DNA from: Gemmatimonas phototrophica
GTDB lineage: Bacteria; Gemmatimonadota; Gemmatimonadetes; Gemmatimonadales; Gemmatimonadaceae
DNA length: 64,000 bases
Direction of reading: 5' to 3'
Assembly (NCBI RefSeq): GCF_000695095.2
Contig: NZ_CP011454.1
Span: 3,038,001-3,102,000, forward strand
In this document: positions 16,620 through 24,740 of the stretch, piece after piece
Layout of the letters: each line of letters starts with the position of its first letter
Numbering within the stretch: position 1 is the first letter of the stretch
Notes under the pieces: generated by a model
What the model was told of the DNA's origin: nothing
Database searches by the model: none
Seen by the model: only the letters and a program-made list of their open reading frames with translations
Translations under genes and position numbers: made by a program

Positions 16620-18355
16620 GCGATGACTCCAGACGGGTTGGAACTGATGGCCGGGGATACGGGCGGCGTAGCCGGCGTTACGGGGAGCACCACGGAGAAC
16701 CGGGTGCCTTTGGGAAGTCGGTCAACCAGCACGACACCGCGATGCGCTTCCACGGCCCGGTGGACGACGGGGAGCCCCAAGCCGGTGCCCCCGACTTTGC
16801 CGCTCACAAATGGTTCGAACAGTCGATCCTTGAGCTCTTCGGGAATGCCAGGACCATCGTCCGTTACGGTGATCGCTACCAGCGCCCCCGTCACCGCGAC
16901 GGAGGAGCCATCCACGCCTTCCGGCGCTCGGCGATCCACTTCCACAAACACATGTCCCTCGGTGCCCACCGCCTGAATGGCGTTGAGCACGAGGTTGAAC
17001 ACCGCACGGTGCAACAGATCTTCGTCGCCCATGAGTCGGGGCAGGTCGGAGGCAACATCGACCTGGACCTGCACACCAGGACCGCGATCTGGGTGGGCCG
17101 CCGCCAGCATGGCCGCCGTATGCGTCAACGCTCCCACATCCAGCGACTCAAGCCGCATGACCCGCGTACGGGCAAAGTCCAGAAAATCGGCCAAGAGGCG
17201 ACTCAAACGATCGGCTTCCCGTACGATGAGGCCGTGCAGGATCGCTTCGTCGTCGTCTTCCCCAGCAGGTGCCGGGGCGTACCGACGGGCCAGCTGTTCG
17301 GTGGCGCTGCGAATGGACGCCAGCGGATTGCGGATCTCGTGAGCCAGTGACGCGCTGAGTTCCGCCACCGCCTGGAGCCGTTCCGCCCGGATATGCAGCG
17401 CCTGAATGCGCTTGCTGTCGGAAATGTCCTGAAAGATCGCCGTGGCGGTGACGCTGCCATCTGGTCGCGTACCATCGGCAACGGTCGTCGTCACGCCAAT
17501 CTCGAACTCCTCGCCATTGCGTCGGATGATCCCTTCGGCACGCGTGGTACGGATGCCGTCACGGGCGCTGCGCTCTAACAGGTCTGCCAGTTGCGGGGAG
17601 ACCTGAATCAGCGTGGGCAGCAGCGGCTTACCGGTAAATGCTCGCAGTTCGAGCCCCAGCAACTCCGTGGCCGCCGGATTGGCGTACAGCAGGCGCCCTT
17701 GCGCATCAACGGTCAGAATGCCCGAACGAATGGTCCGGAGGATCTCCGCTGCCTCCAACTGCACTTTGACCAGTTGGGCAGCCAGTGCCTCGCGCCCGGT
17801 GCCAGCCTGACGCAGCCGCAGGGCCAGATAGCCGGATCCTACCGCGACCACGGCAAAAACGGAGAGCTGCACCCCGACCCCAGCAAATGGGGTGCCTGTC
17901 CCAGGGCGTAGCCAGAGGACATCCAGCGAGTACAGCACGCACGCCGAGGCTGCCACAACAAGCCCGCCCCGGAAGGGGAGGAGGAGCGAGGCGCTGGCAA
18001 TCACCAGGATGTACAAGGCCGCAAACTGGGAGCTCCACCCGCCGGTGATGTGCACCACGGCGGTAACCAGCAGGAGGTCCAGCGCACACTGGCCGGCATA
18101 AAACGCGACCCCCAATGGGCGGCGCCGTTCGAACTCGGCGTAGAGGGCCGACACCACCGTGGCGAGCGTGGCCATGGCAAAGGCGAGCGTCGCCACCAGA
18201 GTATCCGCCGGAGCCGCCTGATTCCAAACGAAGACCGCGGCCACCAGGATCGCACACGCCAGAACAACACGCGCGAGCCACACCCAGCGGAGCATCCGCC
18301 GGGGCTCGAGCATCTCCTGAATGGGGTCCTGCGGAAACGCGGGGGTATATCGCAC
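16616..18355 (-). CDS. pilS: Membrane sensor histidine kinase (PilS-like)
   Basis: A 579 aa kinase with about six N-terminal membrane helices (residues 25-185), as in PilS. A short coiled region and a PAS domain follow (about 200-310; ILTVDAQGRLLYANPAA). The HisKA H-box is LAHEIRNPLASI. The ATPase domain has N-box NLVLNAIQAV, G1 DDGPGIPEEL and G2 GGTGLGLPV. It sits directly upstream of pilR with a 4-base overlap, so the pair should be co-translated. The listed start is a GTG; ATG 18313 (MLEPRRML) is an alternative because no strong ribosome site favours either. Confidence 0.9.
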   Translation of the reverse strand: MRYTPAFPQDPIQEMLEPRRMLRWVWLARVVLACAILVAAVFVWNQAAPADTLVATLAFAMATLATVVSALYAEFERRRPLGVAFYAGQCALDLLLVTAVVHITGGWSSQFAALYILVIASASLLLPFRGGLVVAASACVLYSLDVLWLRPGTGTPFAGVGVQLSVFAVVAVGSGYLALRLRQAGTGREALAAQLVKVQLEAAEILRTIRSGILTVDAQGRLLYANPAATELLGLELRAFTGKPLLPTLIQVSPQLADLLERSARDGIRTTRAEGIIRRNGEEFEIGVTTTVADGTRPDGSVTATAIFQDISDSKRIQALHIRAERLQAVAELSASLAHEIRNPLASIRSATEQLARRYAPAPAGEDDDEAILHGLIVREADRLSRLLADFLDFARTRVMRLESLDVGALTHTAAMLAAAHPDRGPGVQVQVDVASDLPRLMGDEDLLHRAVFNLVLNAIQAVGTEGHVFVEVDRRAPEGVDGSSVAVTGALVAITVTDDGPGIPEELKDRLFEPFVSGKVGGTGLGLPVVHRAVEAHRGVVLVDRLPKGTRFSVVLPVTPATPPVSPAISSNPSGVIA

Positions 18356-18377
18356 GCGGAAAAGGAGACCAGAGTCG

Positions 18378-18424
18378 TGCAGATTGCAACAGGGCCAAGC
18401 GCCCTTTAGGTATTGCAGATTGCA
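18378..18424. repeat. Direct repeat in the pilS / CNNM divergent promoter region
   Basis: The 11-mer TGCAGATTGCA occurs at 18378-18388 and again at 18414-18424, 36 bases apart start to start. Each copy has dyad arms TGCA/TGCA. It lies in the 110-base gap between divergently transcribed pilS and the CNNM gene, a good place for paired operator sites. No binding protein can be named. Confidence 0.5.
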
Positions 18425-18465
18425 CTACCCTGACGAATCAGCCGTCCGCCCGTTTCCTTTGGGTC

Positions 18466-19827
18466 ATGCTTGTTGAAACCCCGTTGTCCTCCGAACCCGA
18501 GCTGACCGCCGCCACCATTGTGGTCCGGCTCCTGTTCGTGCTGTTCCTGGTATTGCTCAATGCGTTCTTCGTGGCCGCCGAGTTTGCGCTGGTGGCCGTG
18601 CGCCGCAGCCGCATTGACCAAATGGCGGCCGAAGGTGACCGCAGTGCCGTGGTGGTGCAGAAGGCCCTGTCCCAGCTGGACCGGTACATCTCCGGAACCC
18701 AGCTTGGCATTACGCTGGCGTCGCTGGCTCTGGGCTGGATTGGTGAGCCGGCGGTGGCGGTGGTCGTGGACAAGGTGCTGGCACAGGTCGGCATTGCCCC
18801 GGCCCCGGGAGCCGTACACACCGGCGCCGGCATTGCCATGGCCTTTCTCGTCATCACCTTCCTCCACATCGTGCTGGGGGAGCTGGCGCCCAAGTCCATT
18901 GCCTTGGCCAAGCCTGAGTCGGTGAGCCGTTGGGTGGTGCGCCCACTCATGCTCTTTTCACGCGTCATGTCGCCGTTCATTGCCATGCTGAACGGCACCG
19001 CCAATCGCATGTTGCGGGTCGTTGGCGTTGAGCCGGTATCCGAAGGCGAGCACGTTCACAGCCCGGAAGAATTGCGGCTGCTGGTCATGCAGGCGCGAGC
19101 ACACGGCACGCTGGACGAATCCGACTCGGCGATGCTGGCCGGCGTGTTTGACTTTCACAACAAGCGGGCCGTGGATGTCATGCGCCCCCGCACGGATATG
19201 GTGGCGATTGCCGAAGACGTGGAGCTCGAGGAACTGATCGAGACGCTGCGACGCGAACGCTATTCACGGTATCCGGTGTATCGAGAGACGGCCGACGATA
19301 TTGTCGGGGTGTTTCTGGCCAAGGATTTCTGGTTGGCCGAACATCCGGAAACGTTTTTGTTGCGCGAACACCTGCGCGAACCCCTGTTCGTCCCGGCGAC
19401 TCGCGGAGCGGAGCGGGTATTGGATGACTTGCGCCGGACGCGGGCCCATCTGGCCGTGGTACTCGATGAATACGGCGGAACGGCCGGCATCGTGACCATG
19501 GAGGATCTGGTCGAAGAAGTTGTGGGCGACATTGCCGACGAGTACGATCCGCTGTCGCGGGATGCTCTCTTGTTTGACGGCGTGCTCGAGCTGGCCGGAT
19601 CGATGTCGCTGGTGGATGTGCGTTCCGATCACAAACTGCCCATTCCGGAGGGCGACTGGAGCACGCTGGGCGGGTACGCCTTTGCGGCATTAGGGCGATT
19701 ACCGCGGGTTGGTGATCGTGTGACGTATCCCGGCGGCGAACTGGAAGTCGTGGCCATGGACGGCCGTCGGGTAGCGGCGCTCCGCGTGCACCGTCGCGCG
19801 GACACGGCAATCGCGGGGCATTCATGA
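18466..19827 (+). CDS. CNNM/CorC-family transporter with CBS domains
   Basis: A 453 aa inner-membrane protein of the hemolysin C/CorC (YfjD/YhdP) type. The N-terminal CNNM (DUF21) domain spans about residues 10-190, with FFVAAEFALVAVRRSR, SLALGWIGEPAVA and HIVLGELAPKSIAL. A CBS pair follows (about 210-335; VMRPRTDMVAI, VVLDEYGGTAGIVTMEDL), then a C-terminal CorC/HlyC domain. The family is linked to Mg2+/Co2+ or Na+ transport. I chose ATG 18466, because a longer frame upstream is antisense to pilS. It leads an operon with the methyltransferase and ArfB genes, coupled by ATGA. Confidence 0.93.
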   Translation: MLVETPLSSEPELTAATIVVRLLFVLFLVLLNAFFVAAEFALVAVRRSRIDQMAAEGDRSAVVVQKALSQLDRYISGTQLGITLASLALGWIGEPAVAVVVDKVLAQVGIAPAPGAVHTGAGIAMAFLVITFLHIVLGELAPKSIALAKPESVSRWVVRPLMLFSRVMSPFIAMLNGTANRMLRVVGVEPVSEGEHVHSPEELRLLVMQARAHGTLDESDSAMLAGVFDFHNKRAVDVMRPRTDMVAIAEDVELEELIETLRRERYSRYPVYRETADDIVGVFLAKDFWLAEHPETFLLREHLREPLFVPATRGAERVLDDLRRTRAHLAVVLDEYGGTAGIVTMEDLVEEVVGDIADEYDPLSRDALLFDGVLELAGSMSLVDVRSDHKLPIPEGDWSTLGGYAFAALGRLPRVGDRVTYPGGELEVVAMDGRRVAALRVHRRADTAIAGHS

Positions 19828-20645
19828 TGCCGTTGGTACGATGCCGCCGCTGGCCAACGCGGTGGGTAGCCGTCGTCGCGCTGACGGGCTTGGCGGCCTG
19901 CGGTGCGTCGGCCGAACGTATCGCGCGCAACGATGGGACGGCGGCAGTAGCGATGGGACAGGACACCGTGGGGCCAGCCGCCCCCGACGGCGCACCGGCG
20001 AGTGCCTTTCCTGAGCCGAAGCGCGACGTGGCGGACATTGTCGCGCCACGATGGACCGATGAAGATGCCCGGGATGATGCCGGCGAATTCAACACGGTGG
20101 TCAAGCTGGCCGGTATTCGTGCCGGTCAGGCGGTGGCCGATATAGGCGCCGGCGACGGCTACTACGTAGCGCGACTGTCGCCACTGGTTGGTGCGAGCGG
20201 CGTGGTGTACGGACAGGATATCGTGCCGGACTACCTGGGCTTGCTGCAGCGCCGGGTGCGTCGCGACGGTTTGCGAAACGTGCGCGTGGTGCTGGGCGAG
20301 GCGCACGATCCGCGCCTGCCGGCCGGCAGCGTGGACGTTGCCATCATGATTCATATGTACCACGAGATTACGCAGCCCTTTGCGTTGCTCTGGAACCTCG
20401 CCACGGCCATGCGCCCCGGTGGCACACTGGTCATACTCGACCTTGAGCGTCCCACGTTCGGACACGGGACGCCGCCTTCGTTGCTTCGCTGTGAACTGGA
20501 GCGGGTCGGCTACACGCAACTCACATTCACCCGGACGGGCCCGGAAGAATACGTTGCCATCTACTCAGCGCCCGACAGTTCAGCACGCCCCACGCCTGCC
20601 GCGCTGTCGGCGTCGCTGGCGGACACCCCGTGTCGCACGTCATGA
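19824..20645 (+). CDS. Class I SAM-methyltransferase-like lipoprotein
   Basis: A 273 aa protein with a Rossmann methyltransferase core. Motif I is VADIGAGDGYYVARL and an acidic motif II region is VVYGQDI. Motif IV is VDVAIMIHMYHEI, followed by MRPGGTLVILDLERP. The N-terminus, however, is a lipoprotein signal (basic start, WVAVVALTGLAAC lipobox, Cys near residue 28) followed by a disordered Asp/Pro/Ala linker, which would place it outside the cytosol, where SAM is not expected. Predicted exported methyltransferases of this kind exist, but I know no characterised function. The start overlaps the CNNM gene by 4 bases. Confidence 0.85.
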   Translation: MMPLVRCRRWPTRWVAVVALTGLAACGASAERIARNDGTAAVAMGQDTVGPAAPDGAPASAFPEPKRDVADIVAPRWTDEDARDDAGEFNTVVKLAGIRAGQAVADIGAGDGYYVARLSPLVGASGVVYGQDIVPDYLGLLQRRVRRDGLRNVRVVLGEAHDPRLPAGSVDVAIMIHMYHEITQPFALLWNLATAMRPGGTLVILDLERPTFGHGTPPSLLRCELERVGYTQLTFTRTGPEEYVAIYSAPDSSARPTPAALSASLADTPCRTS

Positions 20646-21079
20646 CTGCGTCCGACGAAGTGCTGGAGGTTGCTCCGGGAGTACAGATCCCCTTGGCGGA
20701 GCTACAGATCACGGCGATTTCGGGTGGCGGCCCGGGCGGTCAGCACGTGAACAAGAGCGCCACGCGCATTGCCGTGCAGTGGAACCTGCGCACCACGCGC
20801 GCCTTGCGTGATGATCAGCGGGCGTGGGTCCTCGACAAGCTGTCGTCGCGACTGGATACCGACGGCGCGCTCCGGATTGTGGCCGGCGAATACCGGAGCC
20901 AGCAGCAGAACCGCCGGGCCGCACTGGAGCGACTGCAGCAACTGGTGGCCCGCGCCCTCATTGTGCCACGGGCGCGGAAGGCCACCAGACCAACGCGTGG
21001 TTCCGTTCTGGATCGACTGACGTCAAAGAAACAGCGATCGGCAACCAAACAGCAGCGGCGCCGGCCTCAGGACGACTGA
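20642..21079 (+). CDS. arfB: Peptidyl-tRNA hydrolase ArfB / YaeJ (ribosome rescue)
   Basis: A 145 aa release-factor-like protein that frees peptides from stalled ribosomes. The catalytic GGQ motif is present as SGGGPGGQHVNKSATRI, followed by the family's 'RIVAGEYRSQQQNR' segment. The C-terminal tail is Lys/Arg-rich (SKKQRSATKQQRRRP), as needed to enter the mRNA channel of an empty ribosome. I prefer ATG 20642, which overlaps the methyltransferase stop (ATGA), over the ATG at 20630 that adds four residues. It lacks the stop-codon recognition domains of RF1 and RF2, consistent with ArfB. Confidence 0.92.
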   Translation: MTASDEVLEVAPGVQIPLAELQITAISGGGPGGQHVNKSATRIAVQWNLRTTRALRDDQRAWVLDKLSSRLDTDGALRIVAGEYRSQQQNRRAALERLQQLVARALIVPRARKATRPTRGSVLDRLTSKKQRSATKQQRRRPQDD

Positions 21080-21092
21080 TCCGCCTCTCGTC

Positions 21093-21812
21093 TCAGAACG
21101 CGATGAAGTTGACGCCAATGTAGTACGTGATGAAATCGGCGCGCCCGCGGACCGGCACGGGGGTGGCATTGCTTTCGTAGGCCTGCTTCACGCGATCCGC
21201 CGTCAGGTAGCGGACGTCATCATGGCGCAGGAATCGCGCCCCGAGGTCCAGCCGTACGGGGGTATTGCCATTGGATACCCTGAAATAGCCACCCACGGCA
21301 CCGCCGTACGCCCAGACGGCGTCGCTGGAATTGGTGGTGCTGGCAAACGGATCGGCATTCTGCGAGCCCTCAACCGAGCTCTCCGTCCAGAAGACCGAGA
21401 AGCCACCGAGAGCTGTGGCATACGGGGTGAACACCCCGGTGGGACCGAGCAACTGCGGGCCCACCACCACGGTGGCAATATTGCTGGTGGTCCGCAGGTC
21501 GAGCTGAATGAGCCCACCAGTTCCGGCCAACGGAATACGCCGCCGGTTGTTGGCGTACGAGATGAACGAGAAATCGCCCCGCAGGTTGAGGATCTTATTG
21601 TCGTCGAGGGCGCCGAGGATATACCCCCCCAGCCCGAAGCCATTGTTGGTATTGGCGGCGAAGTCCCCTTTGGGCTCGGTCACCTGGAGATGAATGCCAA
21701 CCGACCCCCGACCGGACGGGCGATTCACGGGACCGGCATCCTGGGCCACGAGGGCCGCAGGAAGACTCATGACGGTTGCCGCCGCAGCGGCCAGCAGAAG
21801 TGAAGTACGCAT
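21093..21812 (-). CDS. Outer-membrane beta-barrel-like protein
   Basis: A 239 aa protein with a Sec signal peptide (MRTSLLLAAAAATVMSLP...VAQ, cleavage near residue 23). Amphipathic strands with alternating aromatic residues follow (GSVGIHLQVTEPKGDF, GFGLGGYILGAL), ending in ITYYIGVNFIAF. The C-terminal aromatic residue is the usual signal for outer-membrane barrel insertion. An eight-strand OmpA/OmpW-like barrel is plausible. The gene converges with arfB, 13 bases apart. Substrate or role is unknown. Confidence 0.8.
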   Translation of the reverse strand: MRTSLLLAAAAATVMSLPAALVAQDAGPVNRPSGRGSVGIHLQVTEPKGDFAANTNNGFGLGGYILGALDDNKILNLRGDFSFISYANNRRRIPLAGTGGLIQLDLRTTSNIATVVVGPQLLGPTGVFTPYATALGGFSVFWTESSVEGSQNADPFASTTNSSDAVWAYGGAVGGYFRVSNGNTPVRLDLGARFLRHDDVRYLTADRVKQAYESNATPVPVRGRADFITYYIGVNFIAF

Positions 21813-21931
21813 ACTGAGCTATACGCCGTAGCTCCCGGAAGGTGTCACCGCTATTGTCTCCAGTACGTCGCGGCAAGCTTAGCGGGCGGGCACCTTGAAT
21901 CCCGACCGAAGTCTTCGTATTTGTTCGGCTT

Positions 21932-22369
21932 ATGCTCAGGAACCTGTCGCGCCCGTTGTTCTGGGGAATCGTGCTCGCCATTGGCGTGCTCGTCGCGGCG
22001 TGGCGTCCCCTGGAGGCCCAGGGAGAAACGCGGTCCGGGCAGGTGCAACTCCAGGCCGCGGTGCTGGTCCCGCTGGTACTGCCCGGAGAAGCCCCGGCGA
22101 CGCTGAGCTCATGGCAGCACACCGACCACTGCCCGGCCCATCTCTCCGCCCTGGGAGCCCGTCATCATCGCGGGCCGTCGTGGCATCGTGGCACCGGGCG
22201 TCGCTCGCAGCGCGGATGCAGCGACCTGCTATTGTCACCATCCCGTGCGGGAAGCATTCCCGCCACTGACCCGTTGTATTTGCAGCGAACGGCGTGGCAC
22301 CTCGTGCCCCGCCCGCCGGTACATGGTACGGGTCAGCTTGCGGCTCCGCCGCGCGCGCCCCCGCGCTGA
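21932..22369 (+). CDS. Small exported His-rich protein upstream of an ABC exporter
   Basis: A 145 aa open frame with high G/C at third codon positions. Its N-terminus looks like a signal peptide: basic start MLRNLSRP, hydrophobic FWGIVLAIGVLVAAW, then LEAQ. The mature part is rich in His, Arg and Pro (HHRGPSWHRGTGRRS) and contains two Cys. I do not recognise it. It is the only gene between the divergent barrel protein and the ABC/HlyD/TolC system, 130 bases upstream on the same strand, so it could be a partner or substrate. A competing antisense frame covers the same bases, which keeps confidence moderate. Confidence 0.45.
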   Translation: MLRNLSRPLFWGIVLAIGVLVAAWRPLEAQGETRSGQVQLQAAVLVPLVLPGEAPATLSSWQHTDHCPAHLSALGARHHRGPSWHRGTGRRSQRGCSDLLLSPSRAGSIPATDPLYLQRTAWHLVPRPPVHGTGQLAAPPRAPPR

Positions 22370-22499
22370 ACTGAAGAACCGCTGGACACCGTTTCGGGTC
22401 CCATGGCGCCGCGCTCCGCGGGCCGTGTGCTCCGAGGCACGCGTTCGCTCCTTCCAGAGAGCGTGTGCCCTGCTCTTCCTCAGTCCTTGAATTGCACGC

Positions 22500-24737
22500 A
22501 TGTCGGCTCAATCAACCCGCGTTAATCAACTCATCTCTGAATCGCTCGGACTGGATGTCGAGCAGTCACGCTGGCGCGCGTTGACGCGTCAGGTTTCGGC
22601 TCAGGATCCGCTGTCCGAACGCCTGCGTTCCATTGGGGGCGCCGTTGATATCGGCTATCTCGACCGGTCGCTGTCGCCGGCCGAGATCCGCTCGGCGATT
22701 GATCAGAAGCAGTTGCCCCTCGTGCTGCTGTGCAGCAATGGTGAGGATGCCATTGTGTTGCGTAGCGGTGAGGGGAAGATCGGCGTCACGGCGCACGTGG
22801 TCACGCGCGACGGTACCGAGACGGTGGTCGCAGATACCCCTGACCAGCTCACCGAAGAGGTCGTGCGTCGCCTGGGGCATGCGTCGAACATTCCGGCGTT
22901 GGCGCCCATGGCGTTACGGTCGGCCACCGCGGCCCGTGGTGACGGGGCGCCGCACAGCCCGATCGGCCTGGCGCACGATCATCATGGGGATGAGCATCGC
23001 TCCCCGGTCGATCGGACCTTCGCGCTCATGGCGCGCGAGAAGCGGGAGATTCTCACGGTCTTCTTCTACGCGACTCTGGCCGGTGGGTTGAGTCTCATTC
23101 TGCCGCTCGCCGTTGGCGGCATTGTCCAGCTGGTGCAGGGGCGCCTGTTTCTGCAACCCGTAGTCGTTCTGATTTCGTTTGTGGTGCTGGGAACGATTGT
23201 GGCGGGCGTGCTGCAGATCGGCATTCTCAAGGTGGTGGAGCGCATCCAGCAGCGTGTCTTCGCACGCATGGCGCTCGAGTTTGCCTTTCGCGTGCCGCGC
23301 ATGAAGTACTCGGCATCGTTGGAGCAGAATCTGCCGGAGCAGATGAATCGACTGTTTGAAGCCGTTGCCATTCAAAAGGGCGTGCAGAAGCTGCTAATCG
23401 ATGTGCCCACGGCGCTGCTGACGGTCATGTTCGGCCTCATTCTGCTCACCGTGTACAGCCCGTGGTTCTCGCTGTTTGCCGTGGCGGTGCTCTTCATCCT
23501 GTATCTGATCATCCGCTGGACGGGCCCGGAAGGGCTGCAGACGTCGATTGTGGAGTCGAAGTACAAGTACAAGGCCGTGCACTGGCTCGAGGAGATTGCC
23601 CGCGCGTTTCATGCCTTCAAGTACGCCGGCGATTCAACGCTGCCGGTGGAGCGCATGGATGACGTGATCACGGGCTATTTGAAGTACCGCAAAAAACACT
23701 TCGCCGTGCTGGTGAAGCAGACCATTGCGCTCATTGGCTTCAAGACCTTCATCACCGCCGCGGTGCTGATCATCGGGGCCACGCTGGTGCAGACCAACCG
23801 TCTGCTGCTGGGGCAATTCGTGGCCGCCGAAGTGGTTATCGTGACCGTGCTGGCGGGCGTGGAAAAGCTGATCACCAGCCTGGCCACGGTGTATGATGTC
23901 CTCACCTCCGTCGACAAATCCGGGCACGTGGCGGATCTGCCGTTGGAAGGGCGTGGCGGGCTGGCCCCGCTGCACACCCCAGGCACGGGCGTGTCCATTG
24001 AGACCCGTGATCTGTCGTACCGTTATCCGGGAGCCGCCACGACCATCGTGAATGGCGTGACGCTGCGCATTCTGCCGGGCGAGCGGGTGGGGATCATGGG
24101 CGTGGATGGTTCCGGGCGGAGTACGCTGCTCAAACTGCTGGCCGGTTTGGTGGACGACTACGACGGCACGATCCGTTTCGATGGCATCACGCTGCGTGAC
24201 ATTGACCGTCCGGCGTTGCGGTCCCGTATCGGCCAGATGTTGTCATGGACCGATCTGTTTGATGGCACGATTGAAGAAAACGTGAGCGTGGGCCGCGCCC
24301 ATATCACGCCGCGGGACGTGCAGGAGGCGCTCGAGGACCTGCAGCTTACCGACGAAATTCAGCATCTGCCGCAGGGCATTCAGACCGAGCTGACGAACAG
24401 TGCGCGCAACCTCCCGGCGCATCTGGCCAACAAGCTGCTGGTGGCGCAGGGCATCGTGGGCAAACCCCGACTGGTCGTCTTCGACGATTTCTTCCAGAAC
24501 CTCGATGCCGCGTCGCGCTCGCTCATCATTCGTCTGCTGACGAATCGCGAACGCCCCTGGACGGTCCTGGCCGTGTCGCACGACCCGATGCTGCTGTCCG
24601 CATTTGACCGGGTGATTGTGGTGCACGAAGGCCAGGTGGTGCGCGAAGGGCGCTTTGAAGCCCTGCGCAGCGATCCCATCTGCCAGATGCTCATGCACGA
24701 TTTTGTGCACGAATCCCCCAAGACCAGCGGAGACTGA
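22500..24737 (+). CDS. Type I-like ABC exporter with a non-canonical ATPase domain
   Basis: A 745 aa half-transporter. Residues about 1-130 form a domain where C39 peptidase-like domains normally sit, but I see no Cys-His pair, so it would be inactive. The membrane domain spans about 180-470. The ATPase domain (about 495-735) keeps the Q-loop (GQMLSW) and H-loop (SHD, His694). Its key motifs are altered. Walker A is GVDGSGRST, with Arg540 for the essential Lys. The LSGGQ signature is replaced by NLPAHLANKL (637-646). Walker B ends DD (662-663), so the catalytic Glu is Asp. It is followed at 3 bases by an HlyD-type and then a TolC-type gene. Confidence 0.9.
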   Translation: MSAQSTRVNQLISESLGLDVEQSRWRALTRQVSAQDPLSERLRSIGGAVDIGYLDRSLSPAEIRSAIDQKQLPLVLLCSNGEDAIVLRSGEGKIGVTAHVVTRDGTETVVADTPDQLTEEVVRRLGHASNIPALAPMALRSATAARGDGAPHSPIGLAHDHHGDEHRSPVDRTFALMAREKREILTVFFYATLAGGLSLILPLAVGGIVQLVQGRLFLQPVVVLISFVVLGTIVAGVLQIGILKVVERIQQRVFARMALEFAFRVPRMKYSASLEQNLPEQMNRLFEAVAIQKGVQKLLIDVPTALLTVMFGLILLTVYSPWFSLFAVAVLFILYLIIRWTGPEGLQTSIVESKYKYKAVHWLEEIARAFHAFKYAGDSTLPVERMDDVITGYLKYRKKHFAVLVKQTIALIGFKTFITAAVLIIGATLVQTNRLLLGQFVAAEVVIVTVLAGVEKLITSLATVYDVLTSVDKSGHVADLPLEGRGGLAPLHTPGTGVSIETRDLSYRYPGAATTIVNGVTLRILPGERVGIMGVDGSGRSTLLKLLAGLVDDYDGTIRFDGITLRDIDRPALRSRIGQMLSWTDLFDGTIEENVSVGRAHITPRDVQEALEDLQLTDEIQHLPQGIQTELTNSARNLPAHLANKLLVAQGIVGKPRLVVFDDFFQNLDAASRSLIIRLLTNRERPWTVLAVSHDPMLLSAFDRVIVVHEGQVVREGRFEALRSDPICQMLMHDFVHESPKTSGD

Positions 24738-24740
24738 CCC

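Noticed and set aside
21936-22511. A 191-residue minus-strand frame opposite the small His-rich gene
   Set aside because: No signal, no domain and no good start. The plus-strand frame has a signal peptide. It remains the main reason the plus-strand call is only moderate.
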